Positions 48,088 to 58,656 of a stretch of 64,000 bases of DNA are shown piece after piece. The DNA comes from Adiantum capillus-veneris (Eukaryota; Streptophyta; Polypodiopsida; Polypodiales; Pteridaceae), in contig CM043969.1 of NCBI GenBank assembly GCA_014529385.2, positions 13,341,446 through 13,405,445 of the forward strand. The letters are read 5' to 3'. Below the pieces are notes generated by a model. That model was not told where the DNA came from and did not search any database. It was given only the letters and a program-made list of their open reading frames with translations. The stretch's first letter is position 1. Each line of letters starts with the position of its first letter. Both the position numbers and the translations under genes were made by a program.

Positions 48088-48263
48088 TATAAGACCTAGG
48101 AGACTGTGATGCCGGATCCATCGCCCTACAACCCTATATATAGGCTAGCTACTAGCCCTAGCCATAATATGGATCCCCAGTCCACACTCGTCCAGTCCGA
48201 GCCCCTAGCTCAGGTCCCTGACCCCTAGGTTGAGCCTTGCTCCTTAGGATCCTTGTCCTGACT
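48088..48263 (-). repeat. Element E 5' LTR
   Basis: A direct copy of 43132-43308 with the same ends (TATAAGACC and TCCTGACT), plus the CCTATATATAGG motif and the block CATAATATGGATCCCCAGTCC. Confidence 0.92.
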
Positions 48264-48268
48264 CATAC
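48264..48268. repeat. Element E target-site duplication, right
   Basis: CATAC, identical to 43127-43131. Confidence 0.85.
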
Positions 48269-48990
48269 AAGGAAGTGAGAGAGTGCATCTCTCTCCGCAT
48301 TGTACTCCTTATGCCATTTAATTAGGCACAGGGGAGACGTATGCAATAGCCACTATCCTGAGCTGAGAATTGTAAAGGCCATGTCAACATTCTTAAAAAC
48401 AAAGACGTACTGGTTCTTGGGCAGAGCCTAAATGGTCTCTTCTTCTGCCCCAATGGCACCTCATGGATTCCTAATCCAGCCTCTTAGAACTTCAATAGGG
48501 GGGCACGGACCAGCTAACAACCCTATCACAGCTCGATTTTCTAAATAATTTCTGGTTTTTTGAACTTGAACAGAGGGCATAACGTCTAGAGGCTTGACCA
48601 AAGGCTTACCGTTTTGAGTCTTGCCAGATCCTACTGCATGAGAGCCTCCGCTTCCTCCTGGTTGAGACTCAAAGACAACATTATGGGCGGATGCAGCGGC
48701 AAAGCCTTTAGTAGGCCCGTGATGTAGCCCTACTTGTGGGTTGGAAAAGGATGGCTGTGTGAAGAACCCGGCATCCTGGCAAGCCTATCTCGCTGCTTGA
48801 GCTTGCTTATGCTGTCATGCAAGAGCTGGTCATCGTCGCATGGGAATGTTCCAGTAGGGTTAAAGTAGGTGAAAACCTTCTGGTGAAATTTGTTTACTCC
48901 CCTTACATGGGTGGCTAGGGAAGTATTATGCACTAGAGAGTGATGGGGTAGCCGCTCGACGTCGACATGTTGGTGGATCTCGTGTCAACA
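48264..48990 (-). pseudogene. LINE ORF1, N-terminal part
   Basis: The minus strand encodes, with stops, SLATHVRGVNKFHQKVF (48730-48933), then GGSGGSHAVGSGK, then PCPPIEVLRGWIRNP, and YVFVFKNVDMAF near 48395. It reaches HFLVWVEFPNLP across the CATAC junction. The last motif is the conserved WVxFPxLP block of plant LINE ORF1 and is completed only by joining to the left side of element E. The start codon is not certain. Confidence 0.75.
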
Positions 48991-49274
48991 GCTAGAGCAG
49001 GTGAGATGACCTGAGAGGTCACCTCCCCAAGGACAGGGAAGGGGTGAAAAGATAACTCGGAGTCGCTAGGCAGTTATGCCATCGCTAGGGTTTCTTATCT
49101 CTCTAGATTTTCCCAAAGAATGGGCATTCAGCAATTTACTCCTGATTCCTGGCTCTAGCTCTAGCCTCTTAGGCTCCAGCTCACACTCTTTCTCTCTTCC
49201 TTTCCTTGGAAATTGGAAATGAGCAACACCCCATCCATTCACTCTTTAATGCATTGGAAAGTTCGAGCTGTTGA

Positions 49275-49379
49275 AAATTGGAACTCAGCCTGTGGGGGTG
49301 ATGTAGCTTTTGTAATTCTGTCTTTTCTATTAATATAACTCTGCCGCCTTTTATGGAAAAAAAAGAAATTGGAACTCAG
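49275..49379 (+). mobile_element. Severely 5'-truncated LINE tail with 14-bp target duplications
   Basis: AAATTGGAACTCAG occurs at 49275-49288 and 49366-49379. The 77 bp between them ends in TTTTATGGAAAAAAAAG and contains TTTTGTAATTCTGTC, the typical 3' end of a plant LINE with its A tail, on the plus strand. Variable-length duplications and extreme 5' truncation are hallmarks of target-primed reverse transcription. Confidence 0.82.
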
Positions 49380-49945
49380 TTATTGGCGCCTAGGGAAAAA
49401 GTGAGGAGAGCTTAAGAGAAAAACCCTAAGAGCGATGGCGTGAATGATACACATCACCACCGTTCCATCGCCTTTTCTACCCCTTCGAGGAGATGACCTC
49501 CCAGGTAATCTCACTAGCGCTAGGTCCTGACTCAAGACCCTCCAACATAAGGGCCTCGGGCGGGTTACCGCACCACTCCTTAGTGAACAATAACTCTCGT
49601 GTTGTGTTGGACGGATATGCCGCGACAGACGTCAGCACAGCGAGAACTCACCTAACATATAATGTCAGCTAAGGACGAAGCTTGACCCGCAGGCATGTGG
49701 AAGCAAGCATAAGGTGTCAACCTATACTCGACCGACTCCTAACTAATTCCTACCGAGGTCTCTACCAATTGTCTAAGCCATAGCCTTCAAGAGTGCATAA
49801 GAGGAAACTTCCTACAACGCTTTCTAGAGCCGAACGCCCATCAAACAATCTTGAAACACCATAGAACTTGAAGGAGACCCTACTAATACCAATAGATCTC
49901 TCTCCCTAAGGTCTATGAACCAAAACCCCAACCCAAAACACCCGG
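49380..49945. other. No gene recognised
   Basis: Mixed-composition sequence between the LINE and the next LTR, with no open frame of note and no RNA gene. It may include the LINE 5' UTR. Confidence 0.4.
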
Positions 49946-50527
49946 TGCAAAATCACGTAGGATGTCTGGCCGAAATCTGCGGGTCTTCGTTTTCGAAATC
50001 TAAAGTGTCTAATGTGTAGTTCTACTCAATGTAAATGCGTGGATATGCTGCAATGCAATATCGGACAACGTATACACCAAATGAAGCTCGTAGAAGGAGC
50101 TTGTAAAACCGGACCGTACGTGCGCAATGTAGGTATTGGCACGTAGCTCTCGTCGGGGGTATCACGCTGCACTTCTCTGCACTCGATTCCGACCACCGGT
50201 GCACACGTAGTGTCAAGATGAATCTCACACTCTCTCTCGTACACAGTACGCTCACTCACAGACTTCAATACTTCTTTTAAAAATGAGAAAAGGGTCCTTC
50301 ATTAAGGTCAAAAAGTGGTATATATACCTTACAATTCTCAAACCCTAAAGTTCCAAAATCAACCATCTACTCAATCTAACTATCAAAACTAGGATACAAT
50401 CTGGAAACTTTTGTAAGTTCCAATATTTACAAGGTGAAAAATCAGGTTTTCCTCAATGAATGAATAGTTACAAAAATAATAATCTTTCGAGTAGTTAGTT
50501 GCCGTGGGGTCTGTCCAGCTTCTAACA
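49946..50527 (-). repeat. Element G 3' LTR (single copy seen)
   Basis: On the minus strand a polypurine tract is followed by TGTTAGAAGCTGGACAG. The sequence runs about 582 bp to a CA end (TGATTTTGCA). A TATATATA motif near 50317 could be the promoter. Near its end lies CACGTAGGATGTC, which also occurs in the palindrome array at 54.15 kb. No second LTR copy was found in the window, so both the call and the left border are inferred. Confidence 0.65.
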
Positions 50528-50541
50528 CTCCCCCCTCCTTG
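50528..50541 (-). promoter_or_regulatory. Element G polypurine tract
   Basis: The minus strand reads AAGGAGGGGGGAG immediately before TGTTAGAAGC, as in an LTR retrotransposon. Confidence 0.75.
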
Positions 50542-50581
50542 CTCATGTCGTCCCCGACATGGCCGATGATCTGCTTCTTCA

Positions 50582-53500
50582 TCATATCGTTTCTCTCATC
50601 TTGATCAGTGATTCGTATCTTGCATGTAGATTTATCATTGTGGGGCCGAAAATGTCGGTGTTTATTGTGAAGAAGCCTGTGTAGAACGCTTCTTTAAAAT
50701 TTTGCAGGTGATAGGATGGTAGAAACATTATCCTTTGATACATCGCATGTATCACCTCCTTGGAAGGCTGACCAGACAGATAATAAGCGCATCTGTAAGT
50801 ATCCTGGAAGAAAAAGATGTTGTCGGTCACCTGGCCTGGCTTGAAAGTCTCAAATACTGCTAAGAGGGTTTTACAGATTTTCTTCATCATGATGCATGTA
50901 AGGTCAGGTGAGCCAGTGAACAATTTGATGGCACCCGTTAGGGTTTTCACCATGTATTGGACACTTATTCTCTCATCTGCCTTCAAGCTCAACAGCTTAG
51001 GGTAATTCATCCAAGTGGGTTGGCTCCTTTGCAAGATATCCTCCGCCTTCCACGTCTTGATCCTTGGTAGAGGACAAAAGCTGAGGTTGTCTCTGGTGTT
51101 TTTTGGTGCCTCTACCAAGTGGACTAGGTATTGTGGGTACTTTGTGATCCAGGCCTTCCTCCACTTTGGTTGAGAATCAACAATTAGCATGACCCCTTCT
51201 GGTTGTGAGGTATCTGCATTGTAAAGTGGTACGGTCGGCTCTTCTCTTATCCGCTTGTTGATGGTGGCTGCCTCATATTTCAACAATGGATATGGGAGAG
51301 AGGGTTGAAGCCACTCGTGCTTGAGGTTGTTGGCGTCGATCTTCTGAATGATCATAGACTTGAAAACCCTCTGCTCCCACTCCAAGGCTTCCTTTGATGT
51401 CTCTCTGAGCTCCACCTCTATTGCTTTACGCAACTTTTCTTCCTCTTCCTTTGTTAGATCCTGTGGCTCTTGAGAGGATCCTTCTAGTATTTCCTCTTGC
51501 ATAGGCGTGTCCACTGGATCTGCCACATTTTCTAAATCAATGCCCTCATTGGCTGCTGGCCCTGTGCCCTCTTGCTCTCCTGCTTGCTGTCCTTTCAACT
51601 CCTCTATCTGCCTCAGGAGTTTTTGCTTTTCCGTTTCCGCTTCTTCGCCCATATTCACAAGGAGGTCATTTAATTCAGCATTTATTCTCTCCGCCTCCTC
51701 GAGCTTTCTTTTCATACTTTCCACTTCCTCTTGCAGGGCTTTTTGGCCTTCTTCCATTCTTGTTTGCATCACGATAGACCCTTCTGCCATCATCAATCTC
51801 TGCTTTTTCTCTAGATTCAGCTCCTTCTAAAGTTCTTGCATCTGTTCTTCATAGAGTTGACTCTCCGTATTGATGTGAGTCGAGCTAGTAGCTCTGACTC
51901 TGGCAGGTGATGCTCGCAGCCTCTGGATGGTCTGATCTTTTACTTTGAGTTGTTCCTTGAGCTCAAGGACCTCATCCTGGCTGGCTTCTTGATCTATCTC
52001 CACCTTTTCCTTGGCGTTTCTCATGGCTTCAACTTCTTTATACTCTTCTGCCAGTTGTAGGGTCAGGTTATCTCTGTCCCTCTCGGCATCTAGCAGTGCT
52101 TTGCTGAGCTGCTGAAATTCTTCTTCCACTGCCTGGCATCTTTGCAGTGCCCTTGCTAGGCTGGCCTATAGCTCAACTTTCCTCTCTTTCTGCCTTTGGC
52201 TTTGTCCTTGTAGAGTGTCTACTTCCATCGTAATCTTCATTTCCATGGCCTTGAGAGCTGCCATCTCGCTTTCTGAAGCCATGGATTGCGCTCTCAACCC
52301 GGTTAGCTTTGTCATCACCACGTCCCAGTCGTTGGAGGGTGGGTGCAGATCCACTGTATCTGTGGCAATTTCTTTTAATTCCACTAGCCTGATGCCTTGC
52401 ATTTGTTCTTTAGGCCCTGTGCTCACCAAGTCGAATGTGAATGTGGTGGCTTCTTCCTTCGTGCATCCTGGGGCAGCTAGCAGGTCCAAAAATGTGTGAT
52501 AAGAATCTTCTAACTCTTTTTGCTCACTTCAAGGCTTAGCCTCTTCCTTTGGCTTCGGCTCCTGGCCCTGCTCCTGCTTGGCCTCCTCCCGTTCTTCTGG
52601 CTTGTCTTCAGCCTCTTTCTCTTCTTGTGGAGGGCTACTAGGAGGTGGTGAGGGCGGTGGTGAGGGCTGTGGTCTTGGTTTAAGGCTGGCCGATAGAGAT
52701 GTAGGCTTGCCCTTTAAATCTCTGTCTGCTTTAGTTTTTCTTTCTCTTTCTTGGCTCTCTTGCTCATCTAGTAGTTTCTACCGTATTTGCTCCACTTCCT
52801 CCTCTGTGAAAGGGACATGCGGTATATTCTCTGATGCGGCATCAAGAATCTCAAAGTTTTTGATATAATCCTCGAATCTGTCCCTTTGCACTCTTTGGGA
52901 TGATCCCAACATTGACTCTAGAGAAGGCTTCCAGAGTTCACTTAAATCGCCTTTAAGGGATCTCTCTGCTCTGAAGCTCTCCATCAGCCTCTCTAATCTT
53001 GCCGCTTTTTGTGACCTTGTTTCTTTTGCAGGCACCTGGGAAAATTCCTTATTTCCTTTCTTTTGCTCTGGCTGCTCTTCTAAAACAGGCTCTAGCCGTC
53101 TTTTCAGTCTTGTAGCAACCCTTGGTGCCCTTTGTGGCTCGTCCTCTTTGTCTTCTTTTAGCCTCAGCCAGTCATTCTGGGACGGGGGATCAGGCCATCT
53201 TCCTTTTGCGTGCAGTGCCCCATAAATCACCTTAGTGATTAATTCTCCTGGCACAATGTATGTTGGCTTCTTGTTACCCATCTTTACTAGGTTGTCATGT
53301 ATATACGCTGCATAGTTGATTATCTTTGGGGTGCCTTTCATCATTGCCCAAGTGAATGTCATGGCAATTGCATCTGGCGGCATTCTGTACTTCTGTGGCT
53401 TCTTCGTACACATGTGGAAGTATTGGTTGTATAACTAGCTCATGATTGCCACTCTTGGGTTGGCAATATCTTCAAACGTGTAGTTTCCTTTCTTTTCATT

Positions 53501-53986
53501 GTATACCTTGACCTCATCCCTTCTTTTAGTTACACTATCCCCCTTGTTGGAGAGTTCTAGTGCATCTGCTACAACCTGCTCAGTGATGATTATTTCCGTT
53601 TCTGGCCTGCCTTGTAGATCTGTTACTTTGGCCACTCCATCTTCTTTGATGGTTGTCACAAACTCCTAGACTCTCTTTATGTCCACCCCTGCCGGTATTG
53701 CTTCAAAGTAGTTGTGGAGATCAATCTTCTCCAAGTACCCGACCATCTTGCTTCTTACGAACTTATTGAGTTCTCGCGGCAGCATTGGTAGCTCGATGAC
53801 ATTGCCTTCAGTGTCTTTGAACACTCCTTGGTAGATCTTTAGGTTGTTGGACTCTAACAGATCTTCTTGTATCCATGTGCTGGTGGGCTTTAGTGTTCCT
53901 TCTGGAATGACGAAGGGTTCCACTTCTTCCAGGTAATCCTTGATGGTCATAGTTTTCTTCTTTGCTGGTGACTTCGCGGCTGCCAT
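50582..53986 (-). pseudogene. Element G: about 1134-codon unfamiliar reading frame with six in-frame stops
   Basis: From ATG at 53986 (MAAAKSPAKKKTMTIKDYLE) one frame continues to TGA at 50582, interrupted only at 53666, 53435, 52778, 52529, 52166 and 51827. Five of these are TAG and one (52529) is TGA. Residues 1-280 look globular. Residues 280-480 are charged, with a Pro/Ser tract (PSPPPSPPPSSPPQ). Residues 490-830 are a long coiled coil, and 830-1134 are globular again (KAWITKYPQYLVHLVEAP). No RT, integrase or zinc knuckle is visible. Its place upstream of a purine tract and LTR suggests a gag-like product of a non-autonomous element. I do not recognise the family. Confidence 0.7.
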
Positions 53987-54152
53987 AGATCTTGTTGCAC
54001 TCAGTAGTCCGAAGTTACCGTTTTTTTCATATTAGCTGCGAAACTGAGTTTTAACTATCCAAATGACTTGAAAATTGAAAATAAAGCTTAAAAGGAACTT
54101 GTGAAGTTGTGCATGTGCTCACAGTGCAAATCTGGCCAAAATTTTCCATTTA
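53987..54152. other. Leader between G frame and palindrome array
   Basis: AT-rich non-coding sequence immediately upstream of the ATG of G on the minus strand. Confidence 0.4.
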
Positions 54153-55015
54153 GACATCCTACGTGTAGGATGTCTTTTTCATCATAATTAATTGATACTT
54201 GACATGCTGGTAGTGCATGGCTCATGGAACATGGCTACATGCCTGGATTTGGATTTAGATATCAAACAGAGGATTTTTGGGCTGATTCAGGCTTTAGGTC
54301 CCAAATTGGGTAGAAAGTTCATCATAGGTAGCAATTGATGTCCAAATGGGTTGAAAATTGGTGTATGGGCTCATTGCACCATGGTATTGGCTCCCATGAT
54401 GTCACTCTTTGCACAGAAGGCCTGAATTATATTGGAGACATCCTACACGTAGGATGTCTTTTTCATCAAAATGTCATGAAATTTGTTCTGTGGGTAGTCC
54501 TTGGCCTATGGAACATGGCTACATGCCTGGATTTGGATTTGGACAAGGATTGATGCTTCTAAGATCCTGTGTGGTGTTTTTGGGCTCCAAAAGTGTATCT
54601 TGAAGGTGTTGGGGGTCAAAAATGATTAGAATGGCTTCAAAATTGATATATGAGCTCTTGATGAGAGGTGATTGGATCTGGAATGAACAAACCTCCTCTG
54701 CAGGCCAAAAAAGTCAAATAGACATCCTACTACTTTACCAATTTTTGCTTCTGACCGCACAGATTGGTTGGTGATGTGTTGGTGAATGTGTTGTGCAAGT
54801 TTCATGTGATTTGGACAAGATTTGGTAGGTCTATGGCCCATTATTGCCTCTATGCCCTAACTTTGCATTTTTTCATGCATATGAGGTCAATTTTGGTCCA
54901 AATGTGATGAGACTTGGTGGATAGCATATAAAGGTCATTCAGAAAATGTGTATGATGAAAAATGTTGGCGTCTGTGCCCAAAAGTGCCCTTGAGACATCT
55001 ACGCGTAGGATGTCT
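54153..55015. repeat. 284-bp repeat array carrying palindromes
   Basis: GACATCCTAC begins units at 54153, 54437 and 54721 (exactly 284 bp apart), with a variant at 54994. In units 1 and 2 it is followed after two bases by the exact complement GTAGGATGTC, making 22-bp hairpins. Unit 3 has lost the right arm and unit 4 has a one-base deletion. Units 1 and 2 also share the 20-base run GAACATGGCTACATGCCTGG at the same offset. Unit 3 is strongly diverged. Confidence 0.85.
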
Positions 55016-56795
55016 CCTGGTGATTTTTTCATGGATTGTGCTCCTAGTGCCTGCCCTTGGTCCCCTTGAGTCCCATTTGAGCCTAATTTCAACAAAAAAG
55101 TCAAATGGATAGAGAATAACTCCTTGTGTGGACTTCAAAGCCTCTGAGCTGTTTTCTGACTTTTGGAGTGCTTTTTGGCGATGAAATTTCTGGATGTTGG
55201 TCTCCATAGCTTCCCCACCCCTTGGGGATCCTTGCCGTATGGTTTTTGTCGACTTTGGCTCCATCGGAGCTTCATTTGGCAATTTGTCGCTCTAGAAGCA
55301 CCCGTGGTTGCGTTTACATACCTTTGATGATTTGTGGTGGTCTACCACCATAGGACTTGGTTGTTGATGGTCTAGGAAAGCTGCTCGTGAAGTTTGGTGG
55401 CAAACGGGCTTGCGGTTTTGGCCGCAAGAGCAATTTGACGCTTTGTGTGTCTGATGCCGTTTCAAAAGTTTAGTGCCGCCTCTGGTCACTTTTTGGTCAT
55501 GCAGGTCACATAGACTTGTAGAGCATGTCGAGATGCTCCTACCCATGAATTTTGGTAGCATTTGGTCGCTGTTTCGCCGATTTCCCATTTGGTGGCCTCT
55601 TGCGGGTTTCTAGGAATTAGGATTTTTCTCGATGGATTTCTACTGCCTTTGGACATCTAGGACTAGTCTCCTAGGCTAGGGTAAGCTACCGATGAAGTCT
55701 TGTTGCTTTTGGGTTAGCCATTAGGCCGCCGTCTCTACTTGTAGGTCTCTACCGCCCACTTTGTGTGTGACCCCTACGCTAGTTTTCACGACATAATGAC
55801 AAACATGCGCGAAAATCTCAAGGTGGTGAGCCTACCTCTCATGTCTAGAGCTCATCAGGTAGTCGTGCGCGTCGTAGAAGCTGCTAGAAGGTCGGCCCGC
55901 TCTAGGTGGCAGAAGCTCTCTCCACAAAGTCAATAGTGAGAATGAGCTAAAAATGAGGTGAAAATTTCTTATAATGGAGGTCCCCGAACCACTTTTCATG
56001 AAATTTGACATGTGCTCCTATCTTCTTGCGAGATGCGGTTTAGGCTCAAAAATTTCTTAAGTTGGACTCCATTTTCTCTATTTACCAGAAATTTGGCATT
56101 TCGTTCAAAACCTGGCCAAAACACGCTTTCCGCTCTAGTCTCATAATTGCACCCCCACTGTACCATAGGTTGTCCTATAGTCACTGATCATCCCCATATT
56201 TTTTGTTTTTCATTACTACCGTTTTTCACCAGCTTTTTGTATTTTTGAAGTTTTTTTGCCGAAAATTAGCAAAATTAAAAGAAAAATAGCAAATCAAACC
56301 CAAAAAATCCCAAAAAATCGTAATAAATCACAAACATCACCGCTAAACATTATATACACTCACTTGCAATTTTTATGGCCAGATTTCTCCGTTTTACCAC
56401 TATTTTGCCCAAAAAATGGCTATTTCTACTTATATACACACACCTAGGGGCTTGATTTGGTGTTTGGCCCCATATACCTACAGATACATGCTGTATAAGG
56501 GAATATGTACTTGGGTTACTCCAAAAAATTTCGCAATCAAATAAAAACCCTTAAAATAGTCAAAATTCATGCCCTTTTTTGCTCTTTTTGCTATTGGTTC
56601 CGCATTTGAGAATGCCTCCCCCCCTCCTAGCCGTAGTCCTCCCGGACGACAAGGTATCGCCTCGGAGCATGTGCCGTGCATAGGTTGAAAAATTTGTGCT
56701 AATTCTTGGCCGATTAAGGTGGCCCTATTTTATGCATACTCGGTCAATGCATGGAAAAATTAATGTTGTGCAAGAGAAGGGAATAAGCAAGATGC
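55016..56795. other. Non-coding sequence between G and H
   Basis: No domain is recognised in any frame. By position it could contain the 3' LTR or UTR of element H and/or leader or LTR sequence of G, but no second LTR copy is available in the window for comparison. Confidence 0.4.
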
Positions 56796-56865
56796 TTATT
56801 GGCATTCGCCGTCGAGGTTTCCTATTTTCTTTTCAAGTAATAGCTGTAACTCTACTTCTCTCTGT

Positions 56866-57879
56866 TTAATTGTCTTTTTTGCAAAAGGCAATTGCTTTGC
56901 CGACACTGTTGATAGAGCCGTAGTTGTTTCTAGGTCGAGGATTGGCTTGGCCGGAATGGCCGTGGGCCATAAATTCTTTGCTTTCCATTGGTATTTTGTT
57001 TCTGCCGATTTTTGTAGATGTTTTGGGACTTCCTTGGTTGCCACTGTTTTGTTGCTGATTGGCATCCACATAAGTCAATTTTCCTTTTTTGAATGCAGTT
57101 GTCTGCCTTCCGTTGTTGCTTGTATTGAAGGGAGTTCCTTTTGGTTTTTTTTTTGGTATCCAAATGTTAGTGACATTTTGGTTATGGCTAAGCATTTTCT
57201 TTGGGATCCATATCTGTTTCATGCCCTTGGTTTTTGGTTGAACCATCTGCTTCATTGGAATTCTTTTGTTGCATTGTTGTTGTTCTGCCATGGCAGTTCT
57301 ATCCTTCCGCATCCATACTTGTTTTCCTTGTTTTGGTAACCTAAATCTTTGCATTGCGGCCAGTGACTTCGTATGTCTGTAATTAGCATGGTTGGCCTTG
57401 ACCTGATTATTGGTCTTGGGTATCATGTTGTTCTTTGGTGAAATTTTTGCTTTTGGCTCTTTTTCCAGTGATTGCATGGCTTGCAGCTGATTATTCTGAT
57501 ATTGTTGAGCAAAGGCTATCACTTGTTGTTCATGTGCATGTTGAATTTTGACTGCCTTTGCATTCCAATCTATCTGCACATTGTACTCTTTTTGCCACGG
57601 TTGTCCCAACATCATTGGGTATTGTGTACTTTCATCCTCCACCACATAGAATTTGTGTGGGTAAATATATTGATGTATTTGTACATGCAATATAGTCCAT
57701 CCCAATGTTTTCAACGGGTGTGATGTGCTACTTTCTAGCACTTGAGAAGTAGGATAAAGTGGACCTGCGAATTTGAGCTGTTGGTATAATCCGTAAGAGA
57801 TCAAATTTGCTTGAGCTCCAGAATCAAGAAATGCTATCGATTTAACTTGATTGTTTCCCACTTTGACTGCATTTATTTG
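56866..57879 (-). pseudogene. Element H C-terminal protease-like domain with WIPK repeats
   Basis: The minus strand continues the integrase frame past a TAG at 57880. Residues 1-100 form a retropepsin-like module: active-site AFLDSGAQANLIS, then LKTLGWTILHVQI, HKFYVVEDE and QYPMMLGQPWQ, equivalent to the ILGRPWL end of retroviral-type proteases. About 230 basic, Gln/Asn/Lys-rich residues follow, with repeated tryptophan motifs (KQVWMRK, KQIWIPKKM, TNIWIPKKK). A protease normally precedes RT, and element H already has one there. Whether this copy is catalytic or a structural domain is unknown. Confidence 0.75.
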
Positions 57880-58656
57880 CTACACTGTGTCTTCCTCCAA
57901 CTCCGTCAGCCGAATGGCATTGATTCGCAATGGTGCTCCACTTTGTTGTTGTTGTCGCAGAAGTTGTCTTTTTGCAATGCGTTCCTTTGCTTCTGCCTGA
58001 GCTTCCTCTCGTACTCGTTGTTTTTCCTTCATTCGTTGTTTTCCTTGATGAATTTGTTGGAGCATCTCCTGTGTGAGTGGTAGATGGTATTTCTTCAGCC
58101 GACATCCACTAATCCAGTTCGGCATTTCTTCACCTGCTAATGTAGCAAGCTTGATAGCTTCACTTTGTGATAGATCACTAATCACAAATGGTCCCATCCC
58201 TCGCTTTTTAAGTTTCTTGGCATGTTGTTTCAAAGTAAAAACAAGTACGTAATCACCTATTTTGAACTCTTTAGTGCGCACATGTTTGTCAAAGAATTCT
58301 TTTTGTCTCCTCTTTTTAGCATAGATTGAAGCTACAGCTCTGAAGCGGAGTTCATCTAGCTTTTCAAGATCATCTATTCTTGAAGAGAGCTCATGCCCTG
58401 TCTATTCTAAGCGTTTTGCTACTCGTACAGTTGGAATTAAAAACTCTATGGGTAGTATAGCATTTAGGCCAAACACCATGTTGTACGGTGTTGTTCCTAT
58501 CGATGTTTTGTAAGCTACCCTGTACGCCCATAGTGTTGAGTGTAGGTGCTGATCCCAATCTGTTCTTGATTCTGACACTATTTTAGTGAGAACCGTGCAT
58601 AGTGTTTTATTTGTGGCCTCAGCTTGTCCATTTGCCTGTGGGATGGTATGGAGCAA
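57880..58656 (-). pseudogene. Element H integrase, C-terminal half
   Basis: On the minus strand 58402-58656 holds the third catalytic residue (NGQAEATNKTL) and RTDWDQHLHSTLWAYRVAYK, a typical gypsy block, then TTPYNMVFG. A stop near 58400 interrupts it. 57880-58281 carries IGDYVLVFTLKQHAKKLKKRG, an integrase tail that interacts with DNA or host factors, then a Gln/Arg/Glu-rich helix. It shares its frame with the protease-like domain that follows. Confidence 0.85.

Larger units (their letters stand above)
43132..48263 (-). mobile_element. Element E: non-autonomous LTR retrotransposon (LARD-like)
   Basis: Short direct LTRs (177 and 176 bp) bracket 4.78 kb with no gag or pol domain on either strand. 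A tRNA-iMet-type primer site lies beside the right LTR and a polypurine tract beside the left, so the element is in minus orientation. Five-base target duplications CATAC flank it. Its size and lack of coding capacity fit a large retrotransposon derivative that would depend on proteins from other elements. The LTRs differ by roughly 10 percent by eye, indicating an old insertion. Confidence 0.9.
40504..49274 (-). mobile_element. L1-like LINE, 3'-truncated and split by element E
   Basis: On the minus strand ORF1 (48264-48990 and 42421-43126), AP endonuclease (41497-42420) and RT (40504-41362) lie in canonical LINE order. The 3' part of RT, including the YADD box and beyond, is missing at the left end. 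Several frameshifts and stops are present. Element E separates the two ORF1 halves. The 5' border on the right is uncertain and may be near 49.1-49.4 kb. Confidence 0.88.

Noticed and set aside
50022..50268. Two overlapping 77-80 codon minus-strand frames
   Set aside because: They lie inside the G LTR and have no motif.
51827..53668. TAG codons as a reassigned genetic code or programmed readthrough
   Set aside because: Neighbouring elements end and break at TAA, TAG and TGA alike, and nothing else suggests recoding. Mutation is simpler.
56947..57723. Hydrophobic plus-strand frames (130 and 83 codons) resembling membrane proteins
   Set aside because: They are antisense to the Lys/Gln-rich C-terminal region of element H. 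The Phe/Leu-rich composition is a by-product.
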